A stretch of DNA of 64,000 bases, taken from assembly GCF_947507565.1 (NCBI RefSeq), contig NC_089177.1, positions 2,416,648 to 2,480,647 on the forward strand, given 5' to 3'. The position numbers and the translations under genes are program-made. Positions 37,801-51,088 of this stretch are shown here, one piece after another. The stretch is from Oscarella lobularis. Its lineage: Eukaryota; Porifera; Homoscleromorpha; Homosclerophorida; Oscarellidae. How positions within the stretch are numbered: position 1 is the first letter of the stretch; each line of letters starts with the position of its first letter. The notes below the pieces were generated by a model. The model did not search any database, was not told where the DNA came from, and saw nothing but the letters and a program-made list of their open reading frames with translations.

Positions 37801-40800
37801 CTACATCGCGAAGAGTACGCGTATGAGCAAATTCGAGCCCGGACCACTTTTTGGTAGGCCGGACCACTTTTCGAAGGCAAGAAAAGCTGTCCGGGGGGAC
37901 CACTTTTCGGGCGGACCACTTTTCTGGTGACAGGCCCTCAATTTATTATTTATGCCCTAAGAACCAAAGATTAGGCCCTCAATTTATTATTTAGGCTCTA
38001 AGAATCAAAGATTAGGCCCTTAATTTATTATTTAGGCCCTAAGAATCAAAGATTAGGCCCTCAATTTATTATTTAGGCTCTAAGAATCAAAGATCAGGCA
38101 CTCAATTGATTATTTAGGCCCTAAGAATCAAAGATTAGGCCCTCAATTTATTTTTTGGGCTCTAAGAATCAAAGATAAGGCACTCAATTTATTGTTTAGG
38201 CCCTAAGAATCAAAGATTAGGCCTTCAATTTATTATTAGGGCCCTAAGAATATAAGATTAGGCCCTCAATTTATTATTTAGGCTCTAAGAATAAAAGATT
38301 AGGCCCTCAATTTATTATTTAGGCTGTAAGAATCAAAGATTAGGCCCTCAATTTATTATTTAGGCCCTAAGAATCAAAAATTAGGCCCTCAGTTTATTAT
38401 TCAGGCTCTAAGAATAAAAGATTAGGCCCTCAATTTATTATTTAGGCCCTAAGAATCAAAGATTAGGCCCTCCATCTATTATTAAGGCACTAATAATCAA
38501 AGATTAGGCCCCAAATTTATTATTTAGGCCCCAAAAATCAAAGATTAGGCCCTCAATTTTTTATTTACGCCCTAAGAATAAAAGATTAGGCCCTCAATTT
38601 ATTATTTAGGCTCTAAGAATCAAAAATTAGGCCCTTAATTTATTATTTACGTCCTAAGAATCAAAGATTAGGCCCTCAATTTATTATTTAGGCTCTAAGA
38701 ATCAAAGATTAGTCCCTCAATTTATTATTTAGGCTCTAAGAATCAAAGATTAGGCTCTCAATTTATTATTTAGGCTCTAAAAATCAAAGATTAGGCCATC
38801 AATTTATTATTTAGGCCCTAAGAATCAAAGATTAGGCCCTCAATTTATTATTTAGGCTCCAAGACTCAAAGAATAGACACTCAATTTATTATTTAGTCTC
38901 TAAGAATCAAAGATTAGGCTCTCAATTTATTATTTAGGCTCTAAGAATCAAAGAATTGCCACTCAATTTTTTATTAAGGCCCTAAGAATCAAAGATTAGG
39001 CCCTCAATTTATTATTTAGGCTCTAAGAATCAAAGAATTGACACTCAATTTATTATTAAGGCCCTAAGAATCAAAGATTAGGCCCTCAATTTAATATTTA
39101 GGCCCTAAGAATAAAAGATTAGGCCCTCAATTTATTATTTAGGCTCTAAGAATCAAAAATTAGGCCCTTAATTTATTATTTACGCCCTAAGAATCAAAGA
39201 TTAGGCCCTCAATTTATTATTTAGGCTCTAAGAATCAAAGATTAGTCCCTCAATTTATTATTTAGGCTCTAAGAATCAAAGATTAGGCCCTCAATTTATT
39301 ATTTAGGCTCTAAGAATCAAAGATTAGGCCATCAATTTATTATTTAGGCCCTAACAATCAAAGATTAGGCCCTCAATTTATTATTTAGGCTCCAAGACTC
39401 AAAGAATAGACACTCAATTTATTATTTAGTCTCTAAGAATCAAAGATTAGGCTCTCAATTTATTATTTAGGCTCTAAGAATCAAAGAATTGCCACTCAAT
39501 TTTTTATTAAGGCCCTAAGAATCAAAGATTAGGCCCTCAATTTATTATTTAGGCTCTAAGAATCAAAGAATTGACACTCAATTTATTATTAAGGCCCTAA
39601 GAATCAAAGATTAGGCCCTCAATTTAATATTTAGGCTCTAAGAATAAAAGATTAGGCCCTCAATTTATTATTAAGGCACTAAGAATCAAAGATTAGGCCC
39701 TCAATTTATTATTTATGCCCTAAGAATCAAAGATTAGGCCCTCAATTTATTATTTAGGCTCTAAGAATGAAGATTAGGCCCTCAATTTATTATTTACGCT
39801 CTAAGAATCAAAGATTAGGCCCTCAATTTATTATTTAGGCCCTAAGAATCAAAGATTAGGCCCTCAATTTAATATTTAGGCTCTAAGAATAAAAGATTAG
39901 GCCCTCAATTTATTATTAAGGCACTAAGAATCAAAGATTAGGCCCTCAATTTATTATTTATGCCCTAAGAATCAAAGATTAGGCCCTCAATTTATTATTT
40001 AGGCTCTAAGAATCAAACATTAGGCCCTTAATTTATTATTTAGGCCCTAAGAATAAAAGATTAGGCCTTCAATTTATTATTTATGCCCTAAGAATCAAAG
40101 ATTAGGCTTTCAATTTATTATTTAGGCTCTAAGAATCAAAGATTAGGCCCTTAATTTATTATTTAGGCCCTAAGAATCAAAGATTAGGCCCTCAATTTAT
40201 TATTTAGGCTCTAAGAATCAAAGAATTGACACTCAATTTATTATTAAGGCCCTAAGAATAAAAGATTAGGCCCTCAATTTAATATTTAGGCTCTAAGAAT
40301 AAAAGATAAGGCCCTCAATTTATTATTAAGGCACTAAGAATCAAAGATTAGGCCCTCAATTTATTATTTATGCCCTAAGAATCAAAGATTAGGCCCTCAA
40401 TTTATTATTTAGGCTCTAAGAATCAAAGATTAGGCCCTTAATTTATTATTTAGGCCCTAAGAATCAAAGATTAGGCCCTCAATTTATTATTTAGGCTCTA
40501 AGAATCAAAGATAAGGCCCTCAATTGATTATTTAGGCCCTAAGAATCAAAGATTAGGCCCTCAATTTAATTTTTGGGCTCTAAGAATCAAAGATTAGGCA
40601 CTCAATTTATTTTTTGGGCTCTAAGAATCAAAGATTAGGCCCTCAATTTATTATTTAGGCTCTAAGAATTAAAGATTAGGCCCTCAATTTATTATTAAGG
40701 CCCTAAGAATCAAAGATTAGGCCCTCAATTTATTTTTTGGGCTCTAAGAATCAAAGATTAGGCACTCAATTTATTGTTTAGGCCCTAAGAATCAAAGATT

Positions 40801-43800
40801 AGGCCCTCAATTTATTTTTTGGGCTCTAAGAATCAAAGATTAGGCACTCAATTTATTGTTTAGGCCCTAAGAATCAAAGATTAGGCCTTCAATTTATTAT
40901 TAAGGCCCTAAGAATATAAGATTAGGCCCTCAATTTATTATTTAGGCTCTAAGAATACAAGATTAGGCCCTCAATTTATTATTTAGGCTGTAAGAATCAA
41001 AGATTAGGCCCTCAATTTATTATTTAGGCCCTAAGAATCAAAAATTAGGCCCTCAGTTTATTATTCAGGCTCTAAGAATAAAAGATTAGGCCCTCAATTT
41101 ATTATTTAGGCTCTAAGAATCAAAGATTAGGCCCTCCATCTATTATTAAGGCACTAATAATCAAAGATTAGGCCCTAAATTTATTATTTAGGCCCCAAAA
41201 ATCAAAGATTAGGCCCTCAATTTTTTATTTACGCCCTAAGAATAAAAGATTAGGCCCTCAATTTATTATTTAGGCTCTAAGAATCAAAAATTAGGCCCTT
41301 AATTTATTATTTACGCCCTAAGAATCAAAGATTAGGCCTTTAATTTATTATTTAGGCTCTAAGAATCAAAGATTAGGCCCTCAATTTATTATTTAGGCTC
41401 TAAGAATCAAAGATTAGGCCATCAATTTATTATTTAGGCCCTAAGAATCAAAGATTAGGCCCTCAATTTATTATTTAGGCTCCAAGACTCAAAGAATAGA
41501 CACTCAATTTATTATTTAGTCTCTAAGAATCAAAGATTAGGCTCTCAATTTATTATTTAGGCTCTAAGAATCAAAGAATTGCCACTCAATTTTTTTTTAA
41601 GGCCCTAAGAATCAAAGATTAGGCCCTCAATTTATTATTTAGGCTCTAAGAATCAAAGAATTGACACTCAATTTATTATTAAGGCCCTAAGAATCAAAGA
41701 TTAGGCCCTCAATTTAATATTTAGGCTCTAAGAATAAAAGATTAGGCCCTCAATTTATTATTAAGGCACTAAGAATCAAAGATTAGGCCCTCAATTTATT
41801 ATTTATGCCCTAAGAATCAAAGATTAGGCCCTCAATTTATTATTTAGGCTCTAAGAATCAAAGATTAGGCCCTCAATTTATTATTTAGGCTCTAAGAATG
41901 AAGATTAGGCCCTCAATTTATTATTTAGGCTCTAAGAATCAAAGATTAGGCCCTTAATTTATTATTTAGCCCTAAGAATAAAAGATAAGGCCCTCAATTT
42001 ATTATTAAGGCACTAAGAATCAAAGATTAGGCCCTCAATTTATTATTTATGCCCTAAGAATCAAAGATTAGGCCCTCAATTTATTATTTAGGCTTTAAGA
42101 ATCAAAGATTAGGCCCTCAATTTATTATTTAGGCTCTAAGAATCAAAGATTAGGCCCTCAATTTATTATTTAGGCCCTAAGAATCAAAGATTAGGCCCTC
42201 AATTTATTATTTAGGCTCTAAGAATCAAAGAATAGACACTCAATTTATTATTTAGGCCCTAAGAATCAAAGATTAGGCCCTCAATTTATTATTCAGGCTC
42301 TAAGAATCAAAGAATTGACACTCAATTTATTATTAAGGCCCTAAGAATCAAAGAATAGGCCCTCAATTTAATATTTAGGCTCTAAGAATAAAAGATAAGG
42401 CCCTCAATTTATTATTAAGGCACTAAGAATCAAAGATTAGGCCCTCAATTTATTATTTAGGCTCTAAGAATCAAAGATTAGGCCCTTAATTTATTATTTA
42501 GGCCCTAAGAATCAAAGATTAGGCCCTCAATTTATTATTTAGGCTCTAAGAATCAAAGATAAGGCCCTCAATTGATTATTTAGGCCCTAAGAATCAAAGA
42601 TTAGGCCTCAATTTAATTTTTGGGCTCTAAGAATCAAAGATTAGGCACTCAATTTATTTTTTAGGCTCTAAGAATCAAAGATTAGGCCCTCAATTTATTA
42701 TTTAGGCTCTAAGAATGAAGATTAGGCCTTCAATTTATTATTTACACTCTAAGAATCAAGATAAGGCCCTCAATTTATTATTTACGCTCTAAGAATCAAA
42801 GATTGGGCCCCTAATTTATTATTTATGCCCTAAGAATTAAAGATTAGTCACTCAATTTATTATTAAGGCACTAAGAATCAAAGATTAGGCCCTCAATTTA
42901 TTATTTAGGCTCTAAGAATCAAAGATTAGGCCCTCAATTTATTATTTAGGCCCTAAGAATCAAAGATTAGGCCCTCCATCTATTACTAAGGCACTAATAA
43001 TCAAAGATTAGGCCATCAATTTATTATTTAGGCTCTAAGAATCAAAGAATTGACACTCAATTTATTATTAAGGCCCTAAGAATCAAAGATTAGGCCCACA
43101 ATTTATTATTTAGGACCTAAGAATCAAAGATTAGGCCTTCAATTTATTATTAATGCACTAAGAATCAAAGATTAGGCACTCAATTTATTATTTATGCCCT
43201 AAGAATCAAAGATTAGGCCCTCAATTTATTATTTAGGCTCTAAGAATCAAAGATTAGGCTCTCAATTTATTATTTTGGCTCTAAGAATCAAAGATTAGGC
43301 CATCAATTTATTATTTAAGCCCTAAGAATCAAAGATTAGGCCCTCAATTTATTATTTAGGCTCCAAGACTCAAAGAATAGACACTCAATTTATTATTTAG
43401 TCTCTACGAATCAAAGATTAGGCTCTCAATTTATTATTTAGGCTCTAAGAATCAAAGAATTGACACTCAATTTTTTATTAAGGCCCTAAGAATCAAAGAT
43501 TAGGCCCTCAATTTATTATTTAGGCTCTAAGAATCAAAGAATTGACACTCAATTTATTATTAAGGCCCTAAGAATCAAAGATTAGGCCCTAAATTTAATA
43601 TTTAGGCTCTAGGAATAGAAGATTAGGCCCTCAATTTATTATTAAGGCACTAAGACTCAAAGATTAGGCCCTCAATTTATTATTTATGCCCTAAGAATCA
43701 AAGATTAGGCCCTCAATTTATTATTTAGGCTCTAAGAATCAAAGATTAGGCCCTCCATCTATTATTAAGGCACTAAGAATCAAAGATTAGGCCCTCAATT

Positions 43801-46800
43801 TATTATTAAGGCACTAAGAATCAAAGATTAGGCCTTCAATTTATTATTTATGCCCTAAGAATCAAAGATTAGGCCCTCAATTTATTATTTAGGCTCAAAG
43901 AATCAAAGATTAAACTCTCAATTTATTATTTAGGCTCTAAGAATCAAAGATTAGGCACTCAATTTATTATTTAGGCCCTAAGAATCAAAGATTAGGCCAT
44001 CAATTTATTATTTAGGCTCTAAGAATCAAAGAATAGGCTCTCAATTTATTATTTAGGCTCTAAGAATCAAAGATTAGGCCCTCAATTTATTATTTAGGCC
44101 CTAAAAATCAAAGATTAGGCCCTCAATTTTTTATTTACGACCTAAGAATCAAAGATTAGGCCCTCAATTTATTATTTAGGCTCTAAGAATCAAAAATTAG
44201 GCCCTTAATTTATTATTTACGCCCTAAGAATCAAAGATTAGGCCCTCCATTTATTATTTAGGCTCTAAGAATCAAAGATTAGGCCCTCAATTTATTATTT
44301 AGGCTCTAAGAATCAAAGATTAGGCTCTCAATTTATTATTTAGGCTCTAAGAATCAAAGATTAGGCCTTCAATTTATTATTTAGTCTCTAAGTCTCAAAG
44401 AATAGACACTCAATTTATTATTTAGTCTCTAAGAATCAAAGATTAGGCTCTCAATTTATTATTTAGGCTCTAAGAATCAAAGATTAGGCCCTCAATTTAT
44501 TATTTAGGCTCTAAGAATCAAAGAATTGACACTCAATTTATTATAAAGGCCCTGAGAATCAAAGATTAGGCCCTCCATCTATTATTAAGGCACTAATAAT
44601 CAAAGATTAGGCACTCAATTTATTATTTAGGCCCTAAAAATCAAAGATTAGGCTCTCAATTTTTTATTTACGCCCTAAGAATCAAAGATTAGGCCCTCAA
44701 TTTATTATTTAGGCTCTAAGAATCAAAAATTAGGCCCTTAATTTATTATTCACGCCCTAAGAATCAAAGATTAGGCCCTCCATTTATTATTTAGGCTCTA
44801 AGAATCAAAGATTAGGCCCTCAATTTATTATTTAGGCTCTAAGAATCAAAGAATAGACACTCAATTTATTATTAAGGCCCTAAGAATCAAAGATTAGGCC
44901 CTCAATTTATTATTTAGGCCCTAAGAATCAAAGATTAGGCCCTCAATTTATTATTAAGGCAATAAGAATCAAAGATTAGGCCCTCAATTTATTATTTATG
45001 CCCTAAGAATCAAAGATTAGGCCCCCAATTTATTATTTAGGCTCTAAGAATCAAAGATTAGGCCCTCAATTTATTATTTAGGCTCTAAGAATGAAGATTA
45101 GGCCCTCAATTTATTATTCAGGCTCTAAGAATCAAAGAATTGACACTCAATTTATTATTAAGGCCCTAAGAATCAAAGATTAGGCCCTCAATTTAATATT
45201 TAGGCTCTAAGAATAAAAGATAAGGCCCTCAATTTATTATTAAGGCACTAAGAATCAAAGATTAGGCCCTCAATTTATTATTTAGGCTCTAAGAATCAAA
45301 GATTAGGCCCTTAATTTATTATTTAGGCCCTAAGAATCAAAGATTAGGCCCTCAATTTATTATTTAGGCTCTAAGAATCAAAGATAAGGCCCTCAATTGA
45401 TTATTTAGGCCCTAAGAATCAAAGATTAGGCCTCAATTTAATTTTTGGGCTCTAAGAATCAAAGATTAGGCACTCAATTTATTTTTTAGGCTCTAAGAAT
45501 CAAAGATTAGGCCCTCAATTTATTATTTAGGCTCTAAGAATTAAAGATTAGGCCCTCAATTTATTATTTAGGCTCTAAGAATGTAGATTAGGCCTTCAAT
45601 TTATTATTTACACTCTAAGAATCAAGATAAGGCCCTCAATTTATTATTTACGCTCTAAGAATCAAAGATTGGGCCCCTAATTTATTATTTATGCCCTAAG
45701 AATTAAAGATTAGTCACTCAATTTATTATTAAGGCACTAAGAATCAAAGATTAGGCCCTCAATTTATTATTTAGGCTCTAAGAATCAAAGATTAGGCCCT
45801 CAATTTATTATTTAGGCCCTAAGAATCAAAGATTAGGCCCTCCATCTATTACTAAGGCACTAATAATCAAAGATTAGGCCATCAATTTATTATTTAGGCT
45901 CTAAGAATCAAAGAATTGACACTCAATTTATTATTAAGGCCCTAAGAATCAAAGATTAGGCCCACAATTTATTATTTAGGACCTAAGAATCAAAGATTAG
46001 GCCTTCAATTTATTATTAATGCACTAAGAATCAAAGATTAGGCACTCAATTTATTATTTATGCCCTAAGAATCAAAGATTAGGCCCTCAATTTATTATTT
46101 AGGCTCTAAGAATCAAAGATTAGGCTCTCAATTTATTATTTTGGCTCTAAGAATCAAAGATTAGGCCATCAATTTATTATTTAAGCCCTAAGAATCAAAG
46201 ATTAGGCCCTCAATTTATTATTTAGGCTCCAAGACTCAAAGAATAGACACTCAATTTATTATTTAGTCTCTACGAATCAAAGATTAGGCTCTCAATTTAT
46301 TATTTAGGCTCTAAGAATCAAAGAATAGACACTCAATTTATTATTAAGGCCCTAAGAATCAAAGATTAGGCCCTCAATTTATTATTTAGGCCCTAAGAAT
46401 CAAAGATTAGGCCCTCAATTTATTATTAAGGCACTAAGAATCAAAGATTAGGCCCTCAATTTATTATTTATGCCCTAAGAATCAAAGATTAGGCCCCCAA
46501 TTTATTATTTAGGCTCTAAGAATCAAAGATTAGGCCCTCAATTTATTATTTAGGCTCTAAGAATCAAAGATTAGGCCCTCAATTTATTATTTAGGCCCTA
46601 AGAATCAAACAATAGGCTCTCAATTTATTATTTAGGCTCTAAGAATCAAAGAATAGTCACTCAATTTATTATTTAGGCTCTAAGAATTAAAGATTAGGCC
46701 CTCAATTTATTATTTAGGCTCTAAGAATGAAGATTAGGCCCTCAATTTATTATTTACGCTCTAAGAATCAAGATTAGGCCCTCAATTTATTATTTACGCT

Positions 46801-47667
46801 CTAAGAATCAAGATTAGGCTCTCAATTTATTATTTACGCTCTAAGAATCAAGATTAGGCCCTCAATTTATTATTTACGCTCTAAGAATCAAAGATTGGGC
46901 CCTTAATTTATTATTTATGCCCTAAGAATCAAAGATTAGGCTCTCAATTTATTATATAGGCTCTAAGAATCAAAGATTAGGCCCTCAATTTATTATTTAG
47001 GTTCTAAGAATCAAAGATTAGGCCCTCAATATATTATGCTCTCAATATATTATTTAGTCCCTAAGAATCAAAGATTAGGCCCTCAATTTATTTTTTGGGC
47101 TCTAAGAATCAAAGATTAGGCCCTCAATTTATTATTTAGGCCCTAAGAATCAAGGATTAGGCGCTCAATTTATTTTTTGGGCTCTAAGAATCAAAGATTA
47201 GGCCCTCAAGTTATTATTTAGGCTCTAAGAATCAAAGATTAGGCCCTCAATTTATTATTTAGGCCCTAAGAGTCAAAGATTAGGCGCTCAATTTATTTTT
47301 TGGGCTCTAAGAATCAAATATTAGGCCCTCAATTTATTATTTAGGCTCTAAGAATCAAAGATTAGGCCCTCAATTTATTATTTAGGCTCTAAGAATGAAG
47401 ATTAGGCCCTCAATTTATTATTTACGCTCTAAGAATCAAAGATTAGGCCCTCAATTTATTATTTAGGCCCTAAGAATCAAAGATTAGGCCCTCAATTTAT
47501 TATTTAGGCCCTGAGAATCAAAGATTAGGCCCTAAATTTATTATTTAGGCTCTAAGAATCAAAGATTAGGCCCTCAATTTATTATGGAGGCCCTAAGAAT
47601 CAAAGATTAGGCCCTCAATTTATTATTTAGGCTCTAAGAATCAAAGATTAGGCCCTCAATTTATTTT
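34842..47667. repeat. satellite array of ~41-bp AT-rich units (~300 copies)
   Basis: The consensus unit is GGCYCTAAGAATCAAAGATT followed by AGGCCCTCAATTTATTATTTA, 41 bases. Repeat spacing is 41 over most of the array, with a few 39-40 and 42-base units. The length of 12.8 kb less the 595-bp insertion gives about 300 copies. Variant units (for example ATTTTTTGGGCTC, GAATAGACACTC, GAATTGACACTC, CCATCTATTATTAAGGC) recur in the same order in different places, so blocks of many units have been duplicated. There are no unique spacers between units. Every frame is soon interrupted, so it is not coding. It resembles centromeric, heterochromatic or intronic satellite DNA. Confidence 0.97.
37338..37932. 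mobile_element. 595-bp non-autonomous element inserted in the satellite
   Basis: The left end TGTCATGAAAAAAGTGGTCC matches the inverted right end TGTCACCAGAAAAGTGGTCC. The pattern then continues as GCC(A/C)GAAAAGTGGTCCC inside both arms. The flanks are TTAGGCC on the left and GGCCCTCAA on the right. This equals the normal satellite TTAGGCCCTCAA with GGCC duplicated, so a 4-bp target-site duplication is supported. The arms hold several head-to-head copies of AAAAGTGGTCCGGGACCACTTTTT. The unique core (about 37540-37840) has no transposase. This fits a MITE-like or foldback element. Confidence 0.8.
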
Positions 47668-47813
47668 AGTAGCTAATCTTAGCTTTTTTAAGAATGTATA
47701 TAAACCGATTAATCAATTTATTAATGTTTTACCAGAAGCGCGCACGCGTCATATATTGCAGATTTTCCTTTTCATGCTTTCTGTCCCGACTGGCTTTCTT
47801 CTCTTTTCTTTAG

Positions 47814-47925
47814 TCGATCAAGTCGCTCGCGAAGTTGACCTAGACGAAAGCGAGAACGTCACGGCGCTCATAGAGAAGTTTCCGCCCTATGACTACACTA
47901 CTCCGCCTACAGGCGGTATATATAT
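47814..47925 (+). CDS. candidate orphan exon leading into the 45-bp repeat
   Basis: A strong pyrimidine tract and TTTCTTTAG (47788-47813) look like a 3' splice site. The following frame encodes VDQVAREVDLDESENVTALI, EKFPPYDYTTPPTGG and enters the 45-bp array as GGIYIPSG. Alternatively an ATG at 47774 would give a signal-like start, MLSVPTGFLLFSLV. The frame closes at 48082 after indels shift the repeat phase. If it is an exon, the satellite upstream could lie in an intron. I do not recognise the family. Confidence 0.3.
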
Positions 47926-50900
47926 TCCGTCAGGTAGTGTTCGTACTCCTCCGGCAGGCGGTATATATTTCGTCAGGCGTTGTTCTTACTCGGCGGTATA
48001 TATATTCCGTCAGGCGTTGTTCGCACTTCGCCTGCAGGCGGTATATATATTTTGTCAAGCGTTGTACGTACTCCGCCGGTAAGCGGTATATATATTCCGT
48101 CAGGCGTTGTTCGTACTCCGCCTCCAGGCGGTATATATTTTCCGTTAGGCGTTGTTCGTACTCCGCCTGCAGGCGGTATATATATTCCGTCAGGCGTTGT
48201 TCGTACTCTTCCGGTAGGCGGTATATATATTCCGTCAGGCGGTGTTCATACTCTTCCAGCAAGCGGTATATATATTCCGTCAGGATTGTTCGTACTCCTC
48301 CGACAGGCGGTATATATATTCCGTCAGGCGTTGTTCGTACTCCTCCGGCAGGCCGTGTATAAATTTCGTCAGGCGTTGTTCGTACTCCTCCGGCAGGCGA
48401 AATATATAATTCGTCAGGCAGTGTTCGTACTCCGCCGGTAGGCGGTATATATATTTCGTCAGGCGTTGTTTGTACTCCTCTGGCAGGCGGTATATATTTC
48501 GTCAGGCGTTGTTCGTACTCCGCCTCCAGGCGGTGTATATATTCCGTCAGGCACTGTTTGTACTCCGCCGGTAGGCGGTATATATATTCCGTCAGGCGTT
48601 GTACGTACTCCTTCGGAAGCGGTATATATATTCCGTCAGACAGTTTTCGTACTCCGCCGGTAGGCGGTATATATATTCCGTCAGGCGTTGTACGTACTCC
48701 TCCGGCAGGCGGTATATATATTTCGTCAGGCGTTGTTCGTACTCCTCCGGCAGGCGGTATATATATTCCGTCAGGCGTTGTACGTACTCCTTCGGAAGCG
48801 GTATATATATTTCGTCAGGCAGTGTTCATACTCCGCCTGCAGGCGGTATATATATTCCGTCAGGCGTTGTTCGTACTCCGCCTCCAGGCGGTGTATATAT
48901 TGTTTGTACTCCGCCGGTAGGCGGTATATATATTCCGTCAGGCGTTGTTCGTACTCCTCCGGCAGGCGGTATATATATTTCGTCAGGCAGTGGTCTTACT
49001 CCGCCGGTAGGCGGTATATATATTTCGTCAGGGGATGTTTGTACTCCTTTGGAAGCGATATATATATTTCGTCAGGCGGTGTTTGTACTTTTCCGGCAGG
49101 CGGTATATATATTTCGTCAGGCGTTTTCGTACTCCGCCTGCAGGCGGTATATATATTCCGTCAGGCGGTGTTCGTACTCTTCCGGCAAGCGGTATATATA
49201 TTCCGTCAGGCATTGTTCGTACTCCGCCGGCAAGCGGTATATATATTCCGTCAGGCATTGTTCGTACTCTTCCGGCAAGCGGTATATATATTCCGTCAGG
49301 CGGTGTTCGTACTCCGCGTGCAGGCGGTATATATATTTCGTCAGACGGTGTTCGTACTTCGCCTCCAGGCGGTATATATATTCCGTCAGGCACTGTTTGT
49401 ACTCCGCCGGTAGGCGGTATATATATTCCGACAGGCGTTGTTCGTACTCCGCCGGCAAGCGGTATATATATATTCCGTCAGGCGTTGTTCGTACTCCTCC
49501 GGCAGGCGGTATATATATTTCGTCAGGCGTTGTTCGTACTCCTCCGGCAGGCGGTATATATATTTCGTCAGGCGTTGTTCGTACTCCTCCGGCAGGCGGT
49601 ATATATATTTCGTCAGGCAGTGGTCGTACTCCGCCGGTAGGCGGTATATATATTTCGTCAGGGGATGTTTGTACTCCTCTGGAAGCGATATATATATTTC
49701 GTCAGGCGGCGTTCGTACTCCGCCTGCAGGCGGTATATATATTTCGTCAGGCGTTGTTCGTACTCCTCCGGCAGGCGAAATATATAATTCGTCAGGCAGT
49801 GTTCGTACTCCGCCGGTAGGCGGTATATATATTTCGTCAGGCGTTGTTTGTACTCCTCTGGCAGGCGGTATATATATTCTGTCAGGCGTTGTTCGTACTC
49901 CGCCTCCAGGCGGTGTATATATTCCGTCAGGCACTGTTTGTACTCCGCCGGTAGGCGGTATATATATTCCGTCAGGCGTTGTACGTACTCCTTCGGAAGC
50001 GGTATATATATTCCGTCAGACAGTTTTCGTACTCCGCCGGTAGGCGGTATATATATTCCGTCAGGCGTTGTACGTACTCCTCCGGCAGGCGGTATATATA
50101 TTTCGTCAGGCGTTGTTCGTACTCCTCCGGCAGACGGTATATATATTTCGTCAGGCAGTGGTCGTACTCCGCCGGTAGGCGGTATATGTATTTCGTCAGG
50201 GGATGTTTGTACTCCTTTGGAAGCGATATATATATATTTCGACAGGCGGTGTTTGTACTTTTCCGGCAGGCGGTATATATATTTCGTCAAGCGTTTTCGT
50301 ACTCCGCCTGTAGGCGGTATAAATATTCCGTGAGGCGTTTTCGTACTCCGCCTGCAGGCGATATACATTCCGTCAGGCGTTGTTCGTACTCTTCCGGTAG
50401 GCGGTATATATATTCCGTCAGGCACTGTTCGTACTCCGCCGGTTAGCGGTATATATATTCCGTCAGGCGTTGTTCGTACTCCGCCTGCAGGCGGTATATA
50501 TATTCCGTCAGGCGTTGTTCGTACTCTGCCGGCAGGCGGTATATATATTCCGTCAGGCATTGTTCGTACTGGCAGGCGAAATATATAATTCGTCAGAAGA
50601 TGTTCGTACTCCTCCGCAAGCGGTATATATAGGCGGTATATATATTCCGGCAGACATTGTTCGTACTCCGCCGTTAGGCGGTATATATATTCCGTCAGGC
50701 GTTGTTCGTACTCCGCCTGCAGGCGGTATATATATTCCGTCAGGCGTTGTTCGTACTCCGCCTGCAGGCGGTATATATATTCCGTCAGGCGTTGTTCGTA
50801 CTTCGCCTGCAGGCGGTATATATATATTCCGTCAGGCGGTCTTTGTACTTCGCCGGCAGGCGGTATATATATTCCGGCAGACATTGTTCATACTCCGCCG

Positions 50901-51088
50901 TTAGGCGGTATATATATTCCGTCAGGCGTTGTTCGTACTCCGCCTGCAGGTGGTATATATATATTCCGTCAGGCGGTCTTCGTACTTCGCCTGCAGGCGG
51001 TATATATATTCCGTCAGGCGGTCTTCGTACTTCGCCGGCAGGCGGTATATATATTCCGGCAGACATTGTTCCTACTCCGCCGGCAAGT
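47885..51088. repeat. minisatellite of 45-bp units (~70 copies)
   Basis: The unit is GGCGGTATATATATTCCGTC, AGGCGTTGTTCGTACTCCGC, CTGCA: 45 bases, with many single-base and small indel variants. Because 45 is a multiple of three and the unit lacks stops in most phases, frames of over 400 codons arise on both strands. One phase reads GGIYIPSGVVRTPPA per unit. Indels move the phase repeatedly, so no single frame spans the array. A lone copy of TATATATATTCCGTCAGG is found outside, near 51246. It may be a repetitive exon that has expanded, or non-coding. Confidence 0.95.

Noticed and set aside
37342-37930. Short frames rich in VVPDHF/SGPGPL within the inserted element
   Set aside because: They come from repeated GTGGTCCGG modules and have no transposase motif.
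34842-47667. TTAGGC in every 41-bp unit as telomere-like DNA
   Set aside because: It occurs once per 41 bases and not in tandem, and animal telomeres outside nematodes are normally TTAGGG. It is simply part of the satellite.
47930-50884. Minus- and plus-strand frames of 100-408 codons in the 45-bp array
   Set aside because: They arise because the unit is a multiple of three and lacks stops. Their ends are set by indels, and the same openness exists on both strands, so none is listed as a gene.
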